DNA from: Eutreptiella sp. 'Long Island Sound 2002'
Taxonomy: Eukaryota > Euglenozoa > Euglenophyceae > Eutreptiales > Eutreptiaceae
Length of the DNA: 64,000 bases
Assembly: GCA_964036045.1 (NCBI GenBank)
Contig: OZ038382.1
Span: forward strand, 147,386,961-147,450,960
Direction: 5' to 3'
The notes beneath the pieces are model-generated. The model was not told where the DNA came from, did no database searches, and worked only from the letters and a program-made list of their open reading frames with translations. Both the position numbers and the translations under genes were made by a program. This document shows positions 44,663-56,778 of this stretch, piece after piece. How positions within the stretch are numbered: position 1 is the stretch's first letter; every line of letters begins with the position of its first letter.

Positions 44663-45574
44663 TCATTGTGTCGAGTGTTGAGTAAACCCCATGGGCCACC
44701 CAAGTGCTACCTGTGGCTGACCTTGCGTCCTCTGGCGCTTCACTTCATTCACATCATTGCCAAGCGAACTTACAAGACCATTTAATTTTCTCAACTCTGA
44801 CAACATTGTTTCTGGTCCCTGCTGTACCTCTTCTTGCTTCGTGTGCAAGGCATCCACTCGCCGCTTCAATTCAGACACATTCTTTCTCACTGTTGTAAGG
44901 AACTGGGCACCATGCAGTGGAGTATCCTCACCTTTATCAGCATTATCTGGTTGCTGCAGCTCCATTCGTGCACCTTTTTGTGTGGACCAAAACAAGACAA
45001 ATGCGTAGGCACGTTGGTTCCCCTTAACCTGCAATTGATACTCATTACCAAGACGCAAAACAGGATGCAGCGCCGAGATCTCAACGTACAGACCAATTTT
45101 TGGCCGCTCCACAGCAAAACGGCGCTCTACACCTATACCAAAACAGAGCACAGGTGAATTCTCAGGGACCACAGTGATTGTTACGTGGTGTGTCTTTCGA
45201 AGGCCATAAGCGAAACTGGCAACCAGGCATGATCCCATGTCACCATCATCCCCTAAAACAAGACGGGCATAATCCCGAACATGCTCAGTCATTCCGTCAG
45301 ACACAACTACCCCGCTACAGAGTTCAAAACATCTATCAGATTTTGCTCTCCTGAGTGTGTCCAAGAGTAAACTTTCCCTGGCCTGCAGGTTTTTACGTTT
45401 ACCTTTCGCAAGGCGCACAAAAAGGCCTGCTGCTTCATTGTCATCCTGAGACCGTTCCTCTTCAGACTCTTCAGACTCTTCAGAATTCGCGTCCTCTGCA
45501 GCTGAGTCCTCGTCGCTTTGTCTTTCACCACCTTGCGAAGTGTCTGTCGCTGATCCATCGCTCTCCTCTGGTGC
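44663..45574 (-). CDS. unrecognised protein with acidic N-terminus and coiled coil
   Basis: The minus frame to 44663 (about 303 residues) begins just after CTGCTTTGCAG, a good 3' splice site, so this is probably a downstream exon rather than a start. The first 50 residues are very acidic (Glu/Asp/Ser). A folded middle (about 85-215) includes RDYARLVLGDDGDMGSCLVA and ERRFAVERPKIGLYVEISAL. The C-terminal 80 residues are a likely coiled coil (VSELKRRVDALHTKQEEVQQ). CAG|GTAGC near 44713 could be a 5' splice site, so the end is also open. No family recognised; intact over its length, unlike its neighbours. Confidence 0.55.
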   Translation of the reverse strand, partial: APEESDGSATDTSQGGERQSDEDSAAEDANSEESEESEEERSQDDNEAAGLFVRLAKGKRKNLQARESLLLDTLRRAKSDRCFELCSGVVVSDGMTEHVRDYARLVLGDDGDMGSCLVASFAYGLRKTHHVTITVVPENSPVLCFGIGVERRFAVERPKIGLYVEISALHPVLRLGNEYQLQVKGNQRAYAFVLFWSTQKGARMELQQPDNADKGEDTPLHGAQFLTTVRKNVSELKRRVDALHTKQEEVQQGPETMLSELRKLNGLVSSLGNDVNEVKRQRTQGQPQVALGWPMGFTQHSTQ

Positions 45575-45590
45575 CTGCAAAGCAGAACAC

Positions 45591-45881
45591 GAGGGACCAC
45601 GCTAGTCTGACGGCTGCAAACAACAAACAAGGGTGTTCGTCATCCTACACTGATTGTGCTGCGCTGTGGGACGCAAATGTGAGACAACACAATGCAACAC
45701 AACCTTAGCGGAACCTTCTTGTTAGCTTCCGGTATCCCTTGCTAATGCATTGCGCTCGTCTGCTGACTGAGACGCAGGAGACAAGGGATCACGCTGGTCT
45801 GATGACTGCAAACAACAAGACAAGGGTGTTCGGTATCCTGCACTGATTGTGCCGCGCTGTGGGACGCGAATGCGGGACAAC
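45591..45881. repeat. spaced direct duplication, about 99 bp
   Basis: 45591-45689 and 45783-45881 share ACGCT(A/G)GTCTGA, CAAGGGTGTTCG and CGCTGTGGGACGC with scattered differences. It lies just upstream of the minus-strand gene, so it may affect its 5' region. Confidence 0.6.
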
Positions 45882-46583
45882 GAGCCACCAGGTGTCAGTT
45901 GATCATGCAGCTGCAGCGATCTGCGCTCCCCTTATTCCTGAAAGCCGTACACAGCCGTTGTTCTGTACGGATCGTGCAATGCGACACTGTGCAAATACCT
46001 GTATTGTGCAGAATTGCCGTGCCGCTGCCAGGGGCGCTACTGCGAGCCATAGCGCATCACAGCAATTGAACGCATAGTGAACGCATAGTTAAACCAAGTT
46101 TTGGCGAGCAATCAACAAGGGACATTATCCGTGAAGCTTCGATGTCCGATGAATTGTCTGGAAGCTTGTTCCGAGCGTCATTCTGCAGTCGCACATCCTG
46201 CAGCAGGCACAGGAAGTGGGATGCATTGCGGGTCACAGAACGTGCCAGCAGAAAACATATTCAGGCTTTTTGCAAATGAGCAGCCAACATACTTTTTTTG
46301 TTCGAGCCATTTTGAAATCTTCTACTCAGGCGCCCATCTGGCCAATTTTACGGGATGCGCGTGTGTCTGCTGGCAGGGCCTGTGGGACGCATTTGCGTGC
46401 CACAGGCATTCATATCATGATCTCCTAGATTTCGGAAGGACAGCTGAACCACCCTACCCTATGGATATCCTAATGTCCTAGCCTAGTTCGGATCATGTGC
46501 ATTTTCAATGTAATAAGTTGTCAGAAAGCAAAATACAACGTTATGTGACTTGGGAAGCGTTTTCCTGCCACAGGACATGCCGA
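45882..46583. other. no supported gene
   Basis: A 126-residue plus frame (46101-46481), Cys/His-containing, shows no recognisable motif. Confidence 0.4.
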
Positions 46584-46588
46584 TTTGG

Positions 46589-47297
46589 AGTAATAAAAAG
46601 TCAATGCCATGTCTTTCTTGGAGGGCTTGATCCAGGCCAAACCCCCCTTAAAACCCTTGTGTTGATGCTAAGACAAACCCAAGTGTTTTTATCTCTCTTT
46701 GGATGCCTAAAGTACACTTTCTCAAAGTAACTAGGGTTGTGACCCTAGCCCCCCATGAAGTTCACCCCTACCACTCAACTGAGCGGAGGTACCTTCCTTC
46801 ATGGAGGATATACCAAAATAAAATAGGCATTTCATGCTTTAGGCCTTGGAGGTTAAGCCTAGTGGTCTCCCACCCCAAGACCCCTATACTCAATTGTTTC
46901 TACCACTTATTGTGGTCCTACTTTGTAACTGTTTCTGAATTCAGTTGCTTGGCCAAGTCATTTTCTGTGTTGGCCTGACATCTATGCCCCACATTCCTAA
47001 CCAGCACCATTTCACCCAAAAGAGTGCACATGAAGTGCCTAATGCTATCTTGGAGGCCTGAGTCAGTCCAATTTTCATATAAAAACTTTTGTATTATCCA
47101 TTTGTGATTGAATCTTTGTGTATAAACCTGCATTGTCTATCTGCGGCCCTTCTGTGTTACACTGGATTCCAAAACCAATCATTGATTTGATCCACATCCT
47201 GTTCTTGCTCTACTTGCTGCTTTGGTTTGGGTTTTCAACTACAAAACCTGCAGAATTTCATCAAAATATCTAGGGCATAAATCAAGGACATCTTTCC
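46589..47297 (+). repeat. E3 5' LTR
   Basis: 709 bp; begins AGTAATAAAAAGTCAATGCC. Confidence 0.92.
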
Positions 47298-47307
47298 GGT
47301 AGCAGAG
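47297..47307 (+). promoter_or_regulatory. E3 primer-binding site (initiator tRNA-Met)
   Basis: CGGTAGCAGAG, identical to that of E2. Confidence 0.7.
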
Positions 47308-47379
47308 ACAGTCCCTTGTGACCTTTTGAACCGACCCTGAGAAGGGGTGCAGCACACAAAGCTCAACAACAAGTTCATC

Positions 47380-49283
47380 ATGTCCACATCAAGCGTCAGG
47401 ACCTGGCCCATCAGAACTGTCCAAGTGCAAATGGGCAGCATGGCCCACCCAATAAGTGAACCACCTTACCAAGCTCCACAATATCTCAGTGGCGCATCTG
47501 GGTCCCAAGGAGATCCAGAACGCAGAAGGGCGGAAGAAAATAAAGGCCTTACCACCGAGGCCTTAGCGGCCCACGGTGGAGACAGCCTCAGTCATCTCTA
47601 CAGACGTGTAGCAGCCTCAGTATCCCGATCCAATTGTCCGGCTTCATCCTCAACAGCGATTGAAGGCCCTGAGGAGTATGAGGAACTGAGGAAGAAAATG
47701 GATGAATACATCCTCCATGAGGAGTACTACAAATCCATTCGTGGATAAGATGGAGAGGAGCCATTGGCAGTACATGGATCCAGACCACGTACAGACCTAG
47801 GGTCCTACACGCACTCTGGCCCGCCGTCCGACAGAGCCGAAACTGCATCCCTGCCAAGACGACCGAGACCTGAGTATCCAAGAGCATGTTGTCCAACCCC
47901 AAGGGCTCCCGAAGTGGGCCCGACTCGAGTTGAGGAACAACATCATCCAAGGCCAACCTACGGTGCCCTGGATCATACGGCCGAACTGCTGGCCAAACTT
48001 CTGTCTGGATCAGAAGATCCAGATGTGACGGCCCTATCGGAGGCCATTAAGGCAAAACTGGGTATTGCAGAACCCTTACCCAAGCCAGAGTTGTCATCCC
48101 TCTCTCCCGGACTGAGTACCCTGGCCGAAGATCTTAAGAGATCAAGGGTCTCAAGGCTGTTGCCTAAGGTCACCTGCCCCAGCCCCTTTCACCCCCGTGC
48201 CAGGACAGTGCCCATGGCTGAACTACAGGACGTGCCTGTCACAGAGATTGAGAAAAGAGGGCTGTCAGCCCTGGCACCTCTTGCCGGCGTGTCGCCTTCA
48301 GGCCTAACTTCGGGGGTCGGGAAGACGGGCAGACCTATTGCCCAGGCGAACATCCAGCTGGAACTGCCGGAGTTCGACCCCAAAAATCTGCCCAAATGGG
48401 CAGAAGAATTTGCTGAGTTCCTTTTACTGACTGGCCAATCCCATGTGGATGTGGCCACCAAATGTTCACTGCTAAAACGCTCATGCAAAAAGAAATTTTT
48501 GCAAAAACAGGTGAAACAGATTGTGAAAACCTGTTCCACCTGGGCAGAGGTACTCTTGAAGTTGGAGAAAACATTCCCAGTCTATGAGACTGACCTCAGT
48601 GTGCGCACACAGATAGAGGAGCTACCTATGCTCCCTGAGTTTCCATCCGCTGCGCGAATTTCTGAATATGTGTGTGACTTGGAGTACCTGTTTTCGAGGA
48701 TGAACGTGGGCTCCTACGGAGCCACTGAGCCCCACCTGTGGCTCATGAGTAAGATCCCCCAACGTACGTGGGATGATTGCCGCTCCACCTCTGAGAGGAA
48801 GAGCAGGACCCACTCGTACGATGAACTGGTGGACGTCAGCAGCATACCAAGGATGGGAAACCTGTGACCCATCAGGACCATTTCAGGTGTACCATCACCT
48901 GTGGTTACTGTGGCAAACGTCGTCACTACGAGGACGAATGCCACATAAAGAAACGCGAGAGTGACAAACTCAAGCGTCAGGAGGCGGAACGCCAGAAGAC
49001 TCAAACGCCCGCCAGAAATCCCCCGAATGGGGATAAAGGTGGTAAAGGAGGTGGCAAGGGGGGTGACAAAAATGGACCCCCTAACCCCCAGAGGCGCTCA
49101 TCAGCGCCCATTGCTACACCCACTTCTGCTGCTAAACCCGCTGCTGCCGCAGGTGACCCCAAGAAGCGCCCCCAAGGGGATAACGCTACCCCTGAGGGGA
49201 ATAATTCCAAGAAGAGGCGCTTGGCCAGGATGGCCAGGTCCCTCATAGCTGCAGGGGTGGATGTCAAGTTCCCTGATGAGGAG
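47380..49283 (+). pseudogene. E3 gag (broken)
   Basis: ATG at 47380. GAA to TAA at 47746 compared with E2. The capsid part is in one frame to about 48836, where a deletion joins DELVD to the sequence before the zinc knuckle, removing the linker and first Cys/His cluster and shifting the frame. The knuckle CGYCGKRRHYEDEC (CX2CX4HX4C, about 48898-48939) is intact, and the tail ends PDEE before UAG. Confidence 0.85.
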
Positions 49284-49305
49284 TAGGGGGGCGGCTTCGA
49301 AGAGG
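49284..49305 (+). promoter_or_regulatory. E3 gag-pro junction: UAG readthrough candidate
   Basis: UAG (49284-49286), 8-nt spacer GGGGGCGG, hairpin CTTC-GAA-GAGG (49295-49305). Compared with E2 (CTCC/GGAG) both arms changed yet still pair, with one G-U. Confidence 0.55.
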
Positions 49306-52300
49306 AGGACTTGGTTTTCTGGATCCTCGTGAAAATCGGGGATCAGGTTTTTGGAGCCGTGCTTGACACCGGTGCAACACTTTCCATAGTGGCCCGGCGC
49401 CTGCTAAAGACTTTCAAGAAAACTAAGACCGTGGCCATAAGAGTAGGGGATGGGCGTACCATCCATTCCTTTGGGGGGGGTCGATGTGACTATATGTCTG
49501 GGCGACGAAACCGTGACCCAACACTGCAGAGTGCTGGACACCGACGCCTTTGACATCCCGATTAGCACCGACTTCCTACGAAGAAACCCCCAGGTAAAAT
49601 GCTGTCCCTCCAGCGCCCCTATTCTTTGCACTGCGACTTTGGCAGTGGGCTATTCTCCGTACCTTTGGAGCTGTCAGGACAAAAAGACTCTGGGCTGCGC
49701 TTCGCATCCAAAACTAACTATCGTACTGAAAACTACCAATTGGCCCGTCACGTTCTTGAAAATGGACTGGCGGCCCTTCAGGTAAACCTGGATGAGATCC
49801 AGGTGGAATTGTTTGCGAGCCAACAACAGCACATCATGCAGCTGTACTGCTCGAAACAACTGAACAATGCTTTCCGTTTCTTCTGGAAAGCAATGGGCCT
49901 AGCGTATGCTAACCCTCCCTTCTCCCTGCTCGCGAAGGTTCTAACCAAAATCGCTTATGAGGGAGGAAGGGTTGTTATGTGCACCCCTGACTGGGGCTGC
50001 TCTGGTGAACATAGTTACTGGCGTTGTATGCTAGATCGAATGACCGTGGGAAGAGTGCAACTCGCCAACGGCCCCATCTCTGTGCCTGAGGACTCAGACA
50101 CAGCTATGCAGGCCCCTGAGTGGGCCAGTTTCCTGTCCATCGTCGATGGATCTCTCAATCCTGTACCCCTGTGTGACCTAGACCAGGTGCTACTGAAAGA
50201 GGTCATGGCCGAAAATCGTGGCCTGACCCTTTATGATCTCAAAAATCGATCTCCTCAGCACCTATCTGCCACACTTACAGGGTGTGAGTCTCCCGGTGAC
50301 TATCTGGAACCTGCAGCTGTAAAAGAGGATGCTGACGACCAACTGTCTGAGATCGCCAGCACTATTCCTTCTGTTGATCCCAGCCGTGTTGACCTAAAAC
50401 ATAGTGCCTTCCTAGCCCAGCTGTTGCTAGAGAAGGTAGATCTAGAGTCAACCTCTGAACCCGCTTCCCCTGTTGGGAAGCCAGTGCTACACATGCAGCC
50501 TATGCACACAGGTGAACCCGTGGCCCGGAGTGCTGATGCTCTGGCGCGGCCTGCTGCTAATAACATGCCATTGTCTGAGCATGACACTCAGGAACTCCGG
50601 CGGCTGTTGTACCTGAAGGCCGAACGTATTGAGCGCCAAGAGCGGCTGCAATACCTCAGACAGACCTGGAAATCCTCCATCTGGTCTGAGGAGGACGATG
50701 AGTCCTATACGCTGCCTGACCCTGAGAAACCTCTAGTGTATTCTCTGCACTATGGGCAGCAATGTCCCCCTGAGTGGGACGATGGGTCTGTGCCTGCCGA
50801 AACTGCTGATCGGCACAAAAAGAAAGAACATGGAAAAAGCAACCTCCATGCAGAGGAGGATTTCCTTCAGAAACTCGAGAGTCTTAACCTTGACCCCCGC
50901 CTGAAGAAACTGCTGATAACCTATGAGGAGGTGTTCGGCGCCTTGTTGCCTCCCCTTTCTTGTAAAAAACTAGTCCAGATGAACCTGAAATTGAAACCAG
51001 AATTTGAAAAGACGCGAGTGAGGCGTCGTCCCTATCCCGCCCCACAGGAACAGGGTGAAGAAATCGAGCGCCAGATCCAGGAATGCATTGATGCTGGCCT
51101 CGTTGAAGAGTATAAGCACGGGGACTATCCCCATCACTGCAGTCCCTGTTTCCTTGTTGCCAAACCAGGGTTGACTGCCCTACGACTGGTTGTAGACTAT
51201 GGTGAGGTCAACAAGAAACCCAGAACCACTCAAGGAGTATTCCTAACATTGAAAACACACTGGAGCGTGTTGCCAAATGCAGGTACAAGACCAAAATGGA
51301 CAAACGCTCTGGTTTCTGGCAGGTGGACCTAACCGCCGCAGCTCAGGAGCTGTTGGCCTTTATAACCCCTAAGGGTCGTGTCTTCAAGTGGAAGGGGGTG
51401 CATTTCGGGGTGGCTAATGCCCCAGCGCTCTTCCAGGAGCTTGTGAACAAAATTTTGTACATACTGAGGCGCAGGCCTCTAGTACAAGAGTTGATCTCTC
51501 GGGGTGCAGAAATGGAGGCTCACATCGAGGAAGTGAGTTTGGGTACTAATACCAAAGAGGACCATGTCCTTCTCCTCCGTGAATTTTTCATTGTCTGTCA
51601 AGGAAACCATCTCCGAATCAAACTCCAAAAATGTGAGTTTATGAAAGAGGAGATGGAGTATTTGGGTTTCGACGTGGGGTATGGCTGGTGGAAACCAGCT
51701 GCGTCTAAGATGCAGCCGCTACAGGACATGCAGATTCGCGATGACCCTAAGAAGGGTCTACACGATGTGGGGAGTTTTGTGGGCGCCTGTAATTTCTATC
51801 GGCGTCACATCCACAATTTTACGTACTCTTCAGCCCCCCTCACTGGCCTAATCAAGAAAACTACTCCCTGGAGGTGAACCGCCAGAGAGGAAGAGTGTTT
51901 CCAGGAGTTGAAGAAGAAGATTGCCTCCTCCAACTGCCTGGAAGTACCCCGCCCTGAGGGCGAGATAGTCCTGATCACTGATGCCAGTGATGTAGGGGGG
52001 GGTGGTACGATCTACCAATGGCAGGAGCTTAACCCCGCTGAACTAACCCACTGCCATTATCGTACTACTGGACTGAACCGTGATGGTTCGTTGAAACATG
52101 ACTATCCTACCAGTGAGTGGCGACTGGTGCCACTGGGACACTGGAATTGGAAATGGAACCAAGCGCGTTCCAATTACAGCACCTATGACCAGGAATTCTT
52201 GGCCGGTATGTTGGTGCTATCGTCACATTCCCGACTCCTGGGATCTAACCCTATTGTCTGGCTGTGTGACCGGGAGCCTGTGAAGTCTTTTCAGAAGGAG

Positions 52301-54088
52301 CCACCACCAGAGAAAGCAAAGCCAAAACGGTGGTGGACTTACCTGAGCCAGTTCAGGCTGACAGTGCATCATATCCCAGGGATAAAGAATGAACTGTCTG
52401 ACTATATATCGCGCAACAACTTCGATGCGCTTATTGGTGAGAGCTCTGAGGCGCTCGCCAGAGAGGATTTCCAGCGTATGGATGTCCAGCTTGACCTGTC
52501 CATGCGCACTGCTGGAATCCTGGAGGGTTGGAGTCTAACCGACTATCAGTCAGAGTATAAAGAAATTCTCCAAACCCTCAGCACTGGTCTCGAACCCCGT
52601 GTCATTGACGGGGACCAGTGGTATAAAAACAATCAGTACCTCTTCTACGAGGACCTAATTGTGGTGCCTGAGGCACCACTGGATGGGTGCCTACAGTGGT
52701 CCCATCTCAGTTCTGGTCACACTGGCGCTAATCGCTCAGTGGACTTCTTCCGTGAGTGTTTCTACTCTGGTCTAACCCTGACCAAACTGAGGCCGCGTAT
52801 GCAGACCATTGTGGATGCTTGTGGCTGTCATGCCAGCAAGCAGAGCGACAGTAGGGATAGCGGCCTGATCTCCAGCTTACCCATACCCTATTGTGCCAAC
52901 TCTCTTCTCTACGTGGATTTCATCCACGGCCTACCACGCTTCGGCGGCTATAATAGTTGCCTAGTGGTCACCTGTGGCCTATCTCGCTTCACCTGTGTGT
53001 TCCCTTGCAATAAGAAAATCACAGGTGAGCAGACTGTGAAAATGTTGGTCGAACAATGGTTCGAACCCTATGGAGCACCTAAGCAGGGGCACTCTGATGA
53101 GAATGTACGCATCCGCAGTGACACTGGGTGGTACAAACGAGTGCTAAATGCCCTCAACGTGGAGGTAACCACAGGTGTGCCCTATACCCACACGTCTAAC
53201 CCTCTCTGTGAGAGACAGAACCGTGTGGTGGAGCAAAATTTAAGAATCCTGATGAAACAGGAGCGTACCAAGGACTGGGTACGCCTAGTGCCCTGGGCAG
53301 TGCTGACCATGAACTCACAGCGAAGCTCCTCTACGGGTTTCACCCCCAACGAACTGTTCCATGGAGGACGACCTGCTTGGTTCTTCAAAACCCCCTTTCC
53401 TGAGGACTTCAAGAGCCCTGTGGGAGATTGGCTGGAACACAAGCAGTCTCTGGCTAACCAGGCTGGGACTAACCTGAGACACATTCGTGACCGTGAACTG
53501 AGCCTACGGAACCGCCTACGGCGACCTGCCAGCTTCAAGGTCGGTGACCTTGTCTTGGTACACCATTCACGCCTACCCTCCTGGCCACGTAACTGCCTAC
53601 AGGACCCTTACTTTTGACCCTATCGTATCATCAGGATAGATGGATCCAGGATCCATGTCAGGTGCAGTCCACGTCTAGGTGGTGAACTGCTGTGTGCACC
53701 TAAGCAGTTGAGGCACTATCACTCCCCTGACGACTTGTCTTGGGATGAGTGGAGCCTCAGCGACAGTGAGGTCGAGCGTATAAACCTAGAGAACGCTGCC
53801 AGTCCAGAGGAGGCAAACGAACTCGAAGAGATGACTGCCGATGAAATGGCAGTCGATGGTCACTATGTGGTTGCAGGTATTGCTCGCCACGAGTATAAAC
53901 AGGGCTGGAAATTCCTAACCCTGTGGGATGGCTATGGGTTATCTGAGGCGACCTGGGAACCTATGTCAGCCTTCATACAACCAGATGGGAGTATCAACCC
54001 CATCTTCCGCACTTACCTCGTTGAGAACAACGAGGGGCAGCTACTAACCCATGCTGAGACTATGTCCCAGCGTAAAAAGAAAAACTAA
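49287..54088 (+). pseudogene. E3 pro-pol
   Basis: Protease DTGATLSIV; one extra base at the G-run near 49478 shifts its frame. Slippery A AAC CCC at 49584-49590 leads into the Dam-like domain with intact NPPF (49911-49922) and TPDWG. Loss of one A near 51218 shifts the frame in RT. The catalytic box at about 51525 reads HIEE: both Asp are Glu, so RT would be dead regardless. TGA at 51875 and 53615 replace Trp codons of E2. Otherwise the frame 51908-53617 holds RNase H, integrase (D,D,E in YVDFI, HSDEN, PLCERQ; the residue after the second Asp pair is changed) and the chromodomain follows to 54088. Confidence 0.9.
49584..49590 (+). promoter_or_regulatory. candidate -1 frameshift site, E3 pro/pol
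   Basis: A AAC CCC, identical in sequence and frame to E2 33269-33275. Confidence 0.5.
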
Positions 54089-56778
54089 TTTCCCTGTGTC
54101 AGTCTACTGACAGGTGCAGTGAGCACTCTTCTGCAGACGTGCCTGTGTATGGGTGTAAGAGCAGTTGTCACAGTTGCCCCACATTGCATCGCAGGACAGG
54201 ACTGTTAGCCCCCCGTGACAGCCACCCTCTGGCCGAAGGCGATTGGTTTTTTTCACAGACTACTGCTTACTGAGCACTGCACTGACCCTGTCTGTGCCCT
54301 GCAGACCCATGCCTATGGTTTCCAGCGTGAACCAGATGGCCGCTTATCAGGATTGCAGCCACCCAGCGAGTGTATGCCTTGTTGACCATGTGTTGCATGG
54401 GGACTGCCCTGATGTAATGACCTTGGGGAGCCAACGAAGAACGGTGGCTTACTACACCAGGGGGGAATGACAAGCAAGGTGTTATGAGGCAAGGTGTGTC
54501 TTCCCTCCTTGGGGACAAGCGAGCCCACAGTTAGGACCCCTGACTGGTCCAGACCCATGGGGTTCTACCCTTCCTTACAGGGTTTACCATACCGCTATGT
54601 GTGCTACCTATGTCTGTGTGTGTCTCACTCCTCTCCCCGGCGTGGCTCCCGGAGACCGGGCTTCGCTGACGTCGGACCGAAGGTCCTAATCAGGTACTAT
54701 TACCACTCCTATGGCGCCCAATTTCTGTGCTGGCGCCTATCCTTGGGGGAAGACGGCAAAAGCCCTACCTACTAGAGGGGAGGGGTGGCCAAGTGTGCTA
54801 AGGGCATACAAAACGCCCATTTTTGCTAAGGGCCAAAAGCTAACGCACTCCCCTGCCCACGAGGGGAAGCACGCAGGACAGGAGACACCACTACACTACA
54901 CTCACTAACGCCAGCACCGGCCTTCGAAGACAGGGTGAGCACTCATCACTTGCACTCAACTCCTGCCAGGCCTGCTGACCCTAACCCCTACACACGCTAC
55001 TGGGTGTTGCTGTCAAAGATGTCTCGGGTCCTAATGACCCACCTGTGAAGAAGACAAGAGAACACAGCGCTGCTGAGCAACTGTGGCCTAACAGGGACGT
55101 CACAACATGTTTCCCTGCTAGGGCTTGGAGGGAAGGGGTGCTCTTGTTGCGTGCACAGCGCGGATGTCGATGAAGTCGAACTGCCCTCGCCACTCCTGGC
55201 TGAGGCACAGTCAATTGATTTGTGATCAGCGCCTCTGTTTTGCTGGGGCAGAAAAATGGGTAGCCACCGAAGGCAGCTGCTGCATGCACCAATCACCCTG
55301 AACCTCTCCCACCTGTACAACAGACGAAAATGAAGGGATGTTTGCGGCGGAGGAACCAAACCATACTCCACGTATTATACGCTTCTCAGTGTGACCTATA
55401 ATACACTGTCCGCAAACACACCCTGTCAAGCAAGCAAGCGTTAAGAGACTCCTCAGGTTCTCTTAAAGAACGTACCGAGGAGCCCCTGGGTAACCTAAAC
55501 AAGGTTTACCGTGCGCAATTTGCGTGGCCTACCGTTTAATGCATCATGTGCACGCAGGGAAGGGAGGCAGAACTATTTCCACACTGACTCAACCAGGAGG
55601 TAAGCTCCTCCTGGGCTAACCTACCTTACTCACCATGCATCGTGTGAATGCCGAAGTGAAGCGAACACAAAACAAGCCTAAGCGTTTTAAGCAACCCTAC
55701 TTTAACGCTACGGCTACACATGAACAAACACTTTCTCTACTTACCTGTGAAGAGAAAACAAGGGTGAATGGGGGTACAGGAAAAGCGTCACAGCGTGTGA
55801 ATGCCTCGATTAGGCACATGCATCCCGAGCACAGCGCATATTCTAACCCTACGTGCGCGCTGCGCGCTCCATTTGCATCGCATACCTCTCATTCCTGTTT
55901 TGACCTGTGCAGAGCACGAGAGAGGACCACCCGAACCCCCAACGAACACAGCGTTTACAACCCTAACGTTTTGACGAAGCAACCAACACGAACTTAGTGC
56001 ATGCGTGTGAGATGACACTGACATACCTGAGAGGTGGGTTGTTGACCTGCTCTGTGGTGTGGGTTGAGTTTGAATACTTTTCTCTGAAGTTTATAAAATT
56101 TGATACAACTGTGCAAAAATTTCCTTTAGAACTTTAAAACCTACGGCTCATACCTTCTTTTCCAAAAGCCGTTTACGCTTGCGCAACCTTGTTTTTGAAG
56201 TCCGCTTCCTTTGTGCTTGTCTGCGAATTTGAGTTATGTGTAAAAATAACGATTTCCCGCGTGGTTTCGTCGATTTTTAACGATTTCACTTGCTAAATCG
56301 CAACCCCTTCCGCTAAACCGCAGGAATCACTCCCTGTTGGTTACATTTTCTTTTTTTTCCAGCTCCTGGAGATTTGTGTCCTCCATTGGGAGTATTGCTC
56401 CGCCCTGGCCCTTGGTCAGGACGTTTACTAAAACGCTGTTTATACAGCGACAGCCGTCCGCATTAGAGCATTCGACTGTACCCTAGTGGGCAAGCATATG
56501 TGCTCTAGTGAGGGAGTCCTGGGTTCAAACCCCACTACCCCCAAACTTTTTCCAAAAGTTTTCGTCGCACGCCGGCGACTTTTGAGGAATGCCCCATCGA
56601 AGGGACATCATTCACGGTACATTACACTGTTTTTCAAGGGTACCTACAGTGTGATAGGCTTCTATGCACTGATGAGGCTGTTTTTGGTAAGTTTAATGCA
56701 TTTTCTGAGGTAATTTGGGGAATATTTGAGCCTTTTTCCTTGGTCCTACTAGCTTAGCTAACTAGTACTCCAGGGGGG
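54089..56778 (+). other. E3 3' non-coding region
   Basis: 2.7 kb, near-identical to that of E2, no protein-like frame. Hairpin at 55449-55482; A/B-box-like segment about 56462-56540 (B box GGTTCAAACCC at 56522-56532); polypurine tract at 56772-56778. Confidence 0.7.

Noticed and set aside
13803-53617. Reassigned stop codons (many in-frame TAA, TAG, TGA in gag and pol)
   Set aside because: For most of these stops the sister copy has a sense codon at the same site (e.g. TAT against TAA at 34607, TGG against TGA at 35828), so they are private mutations. Only the gag-pro stops are shared.
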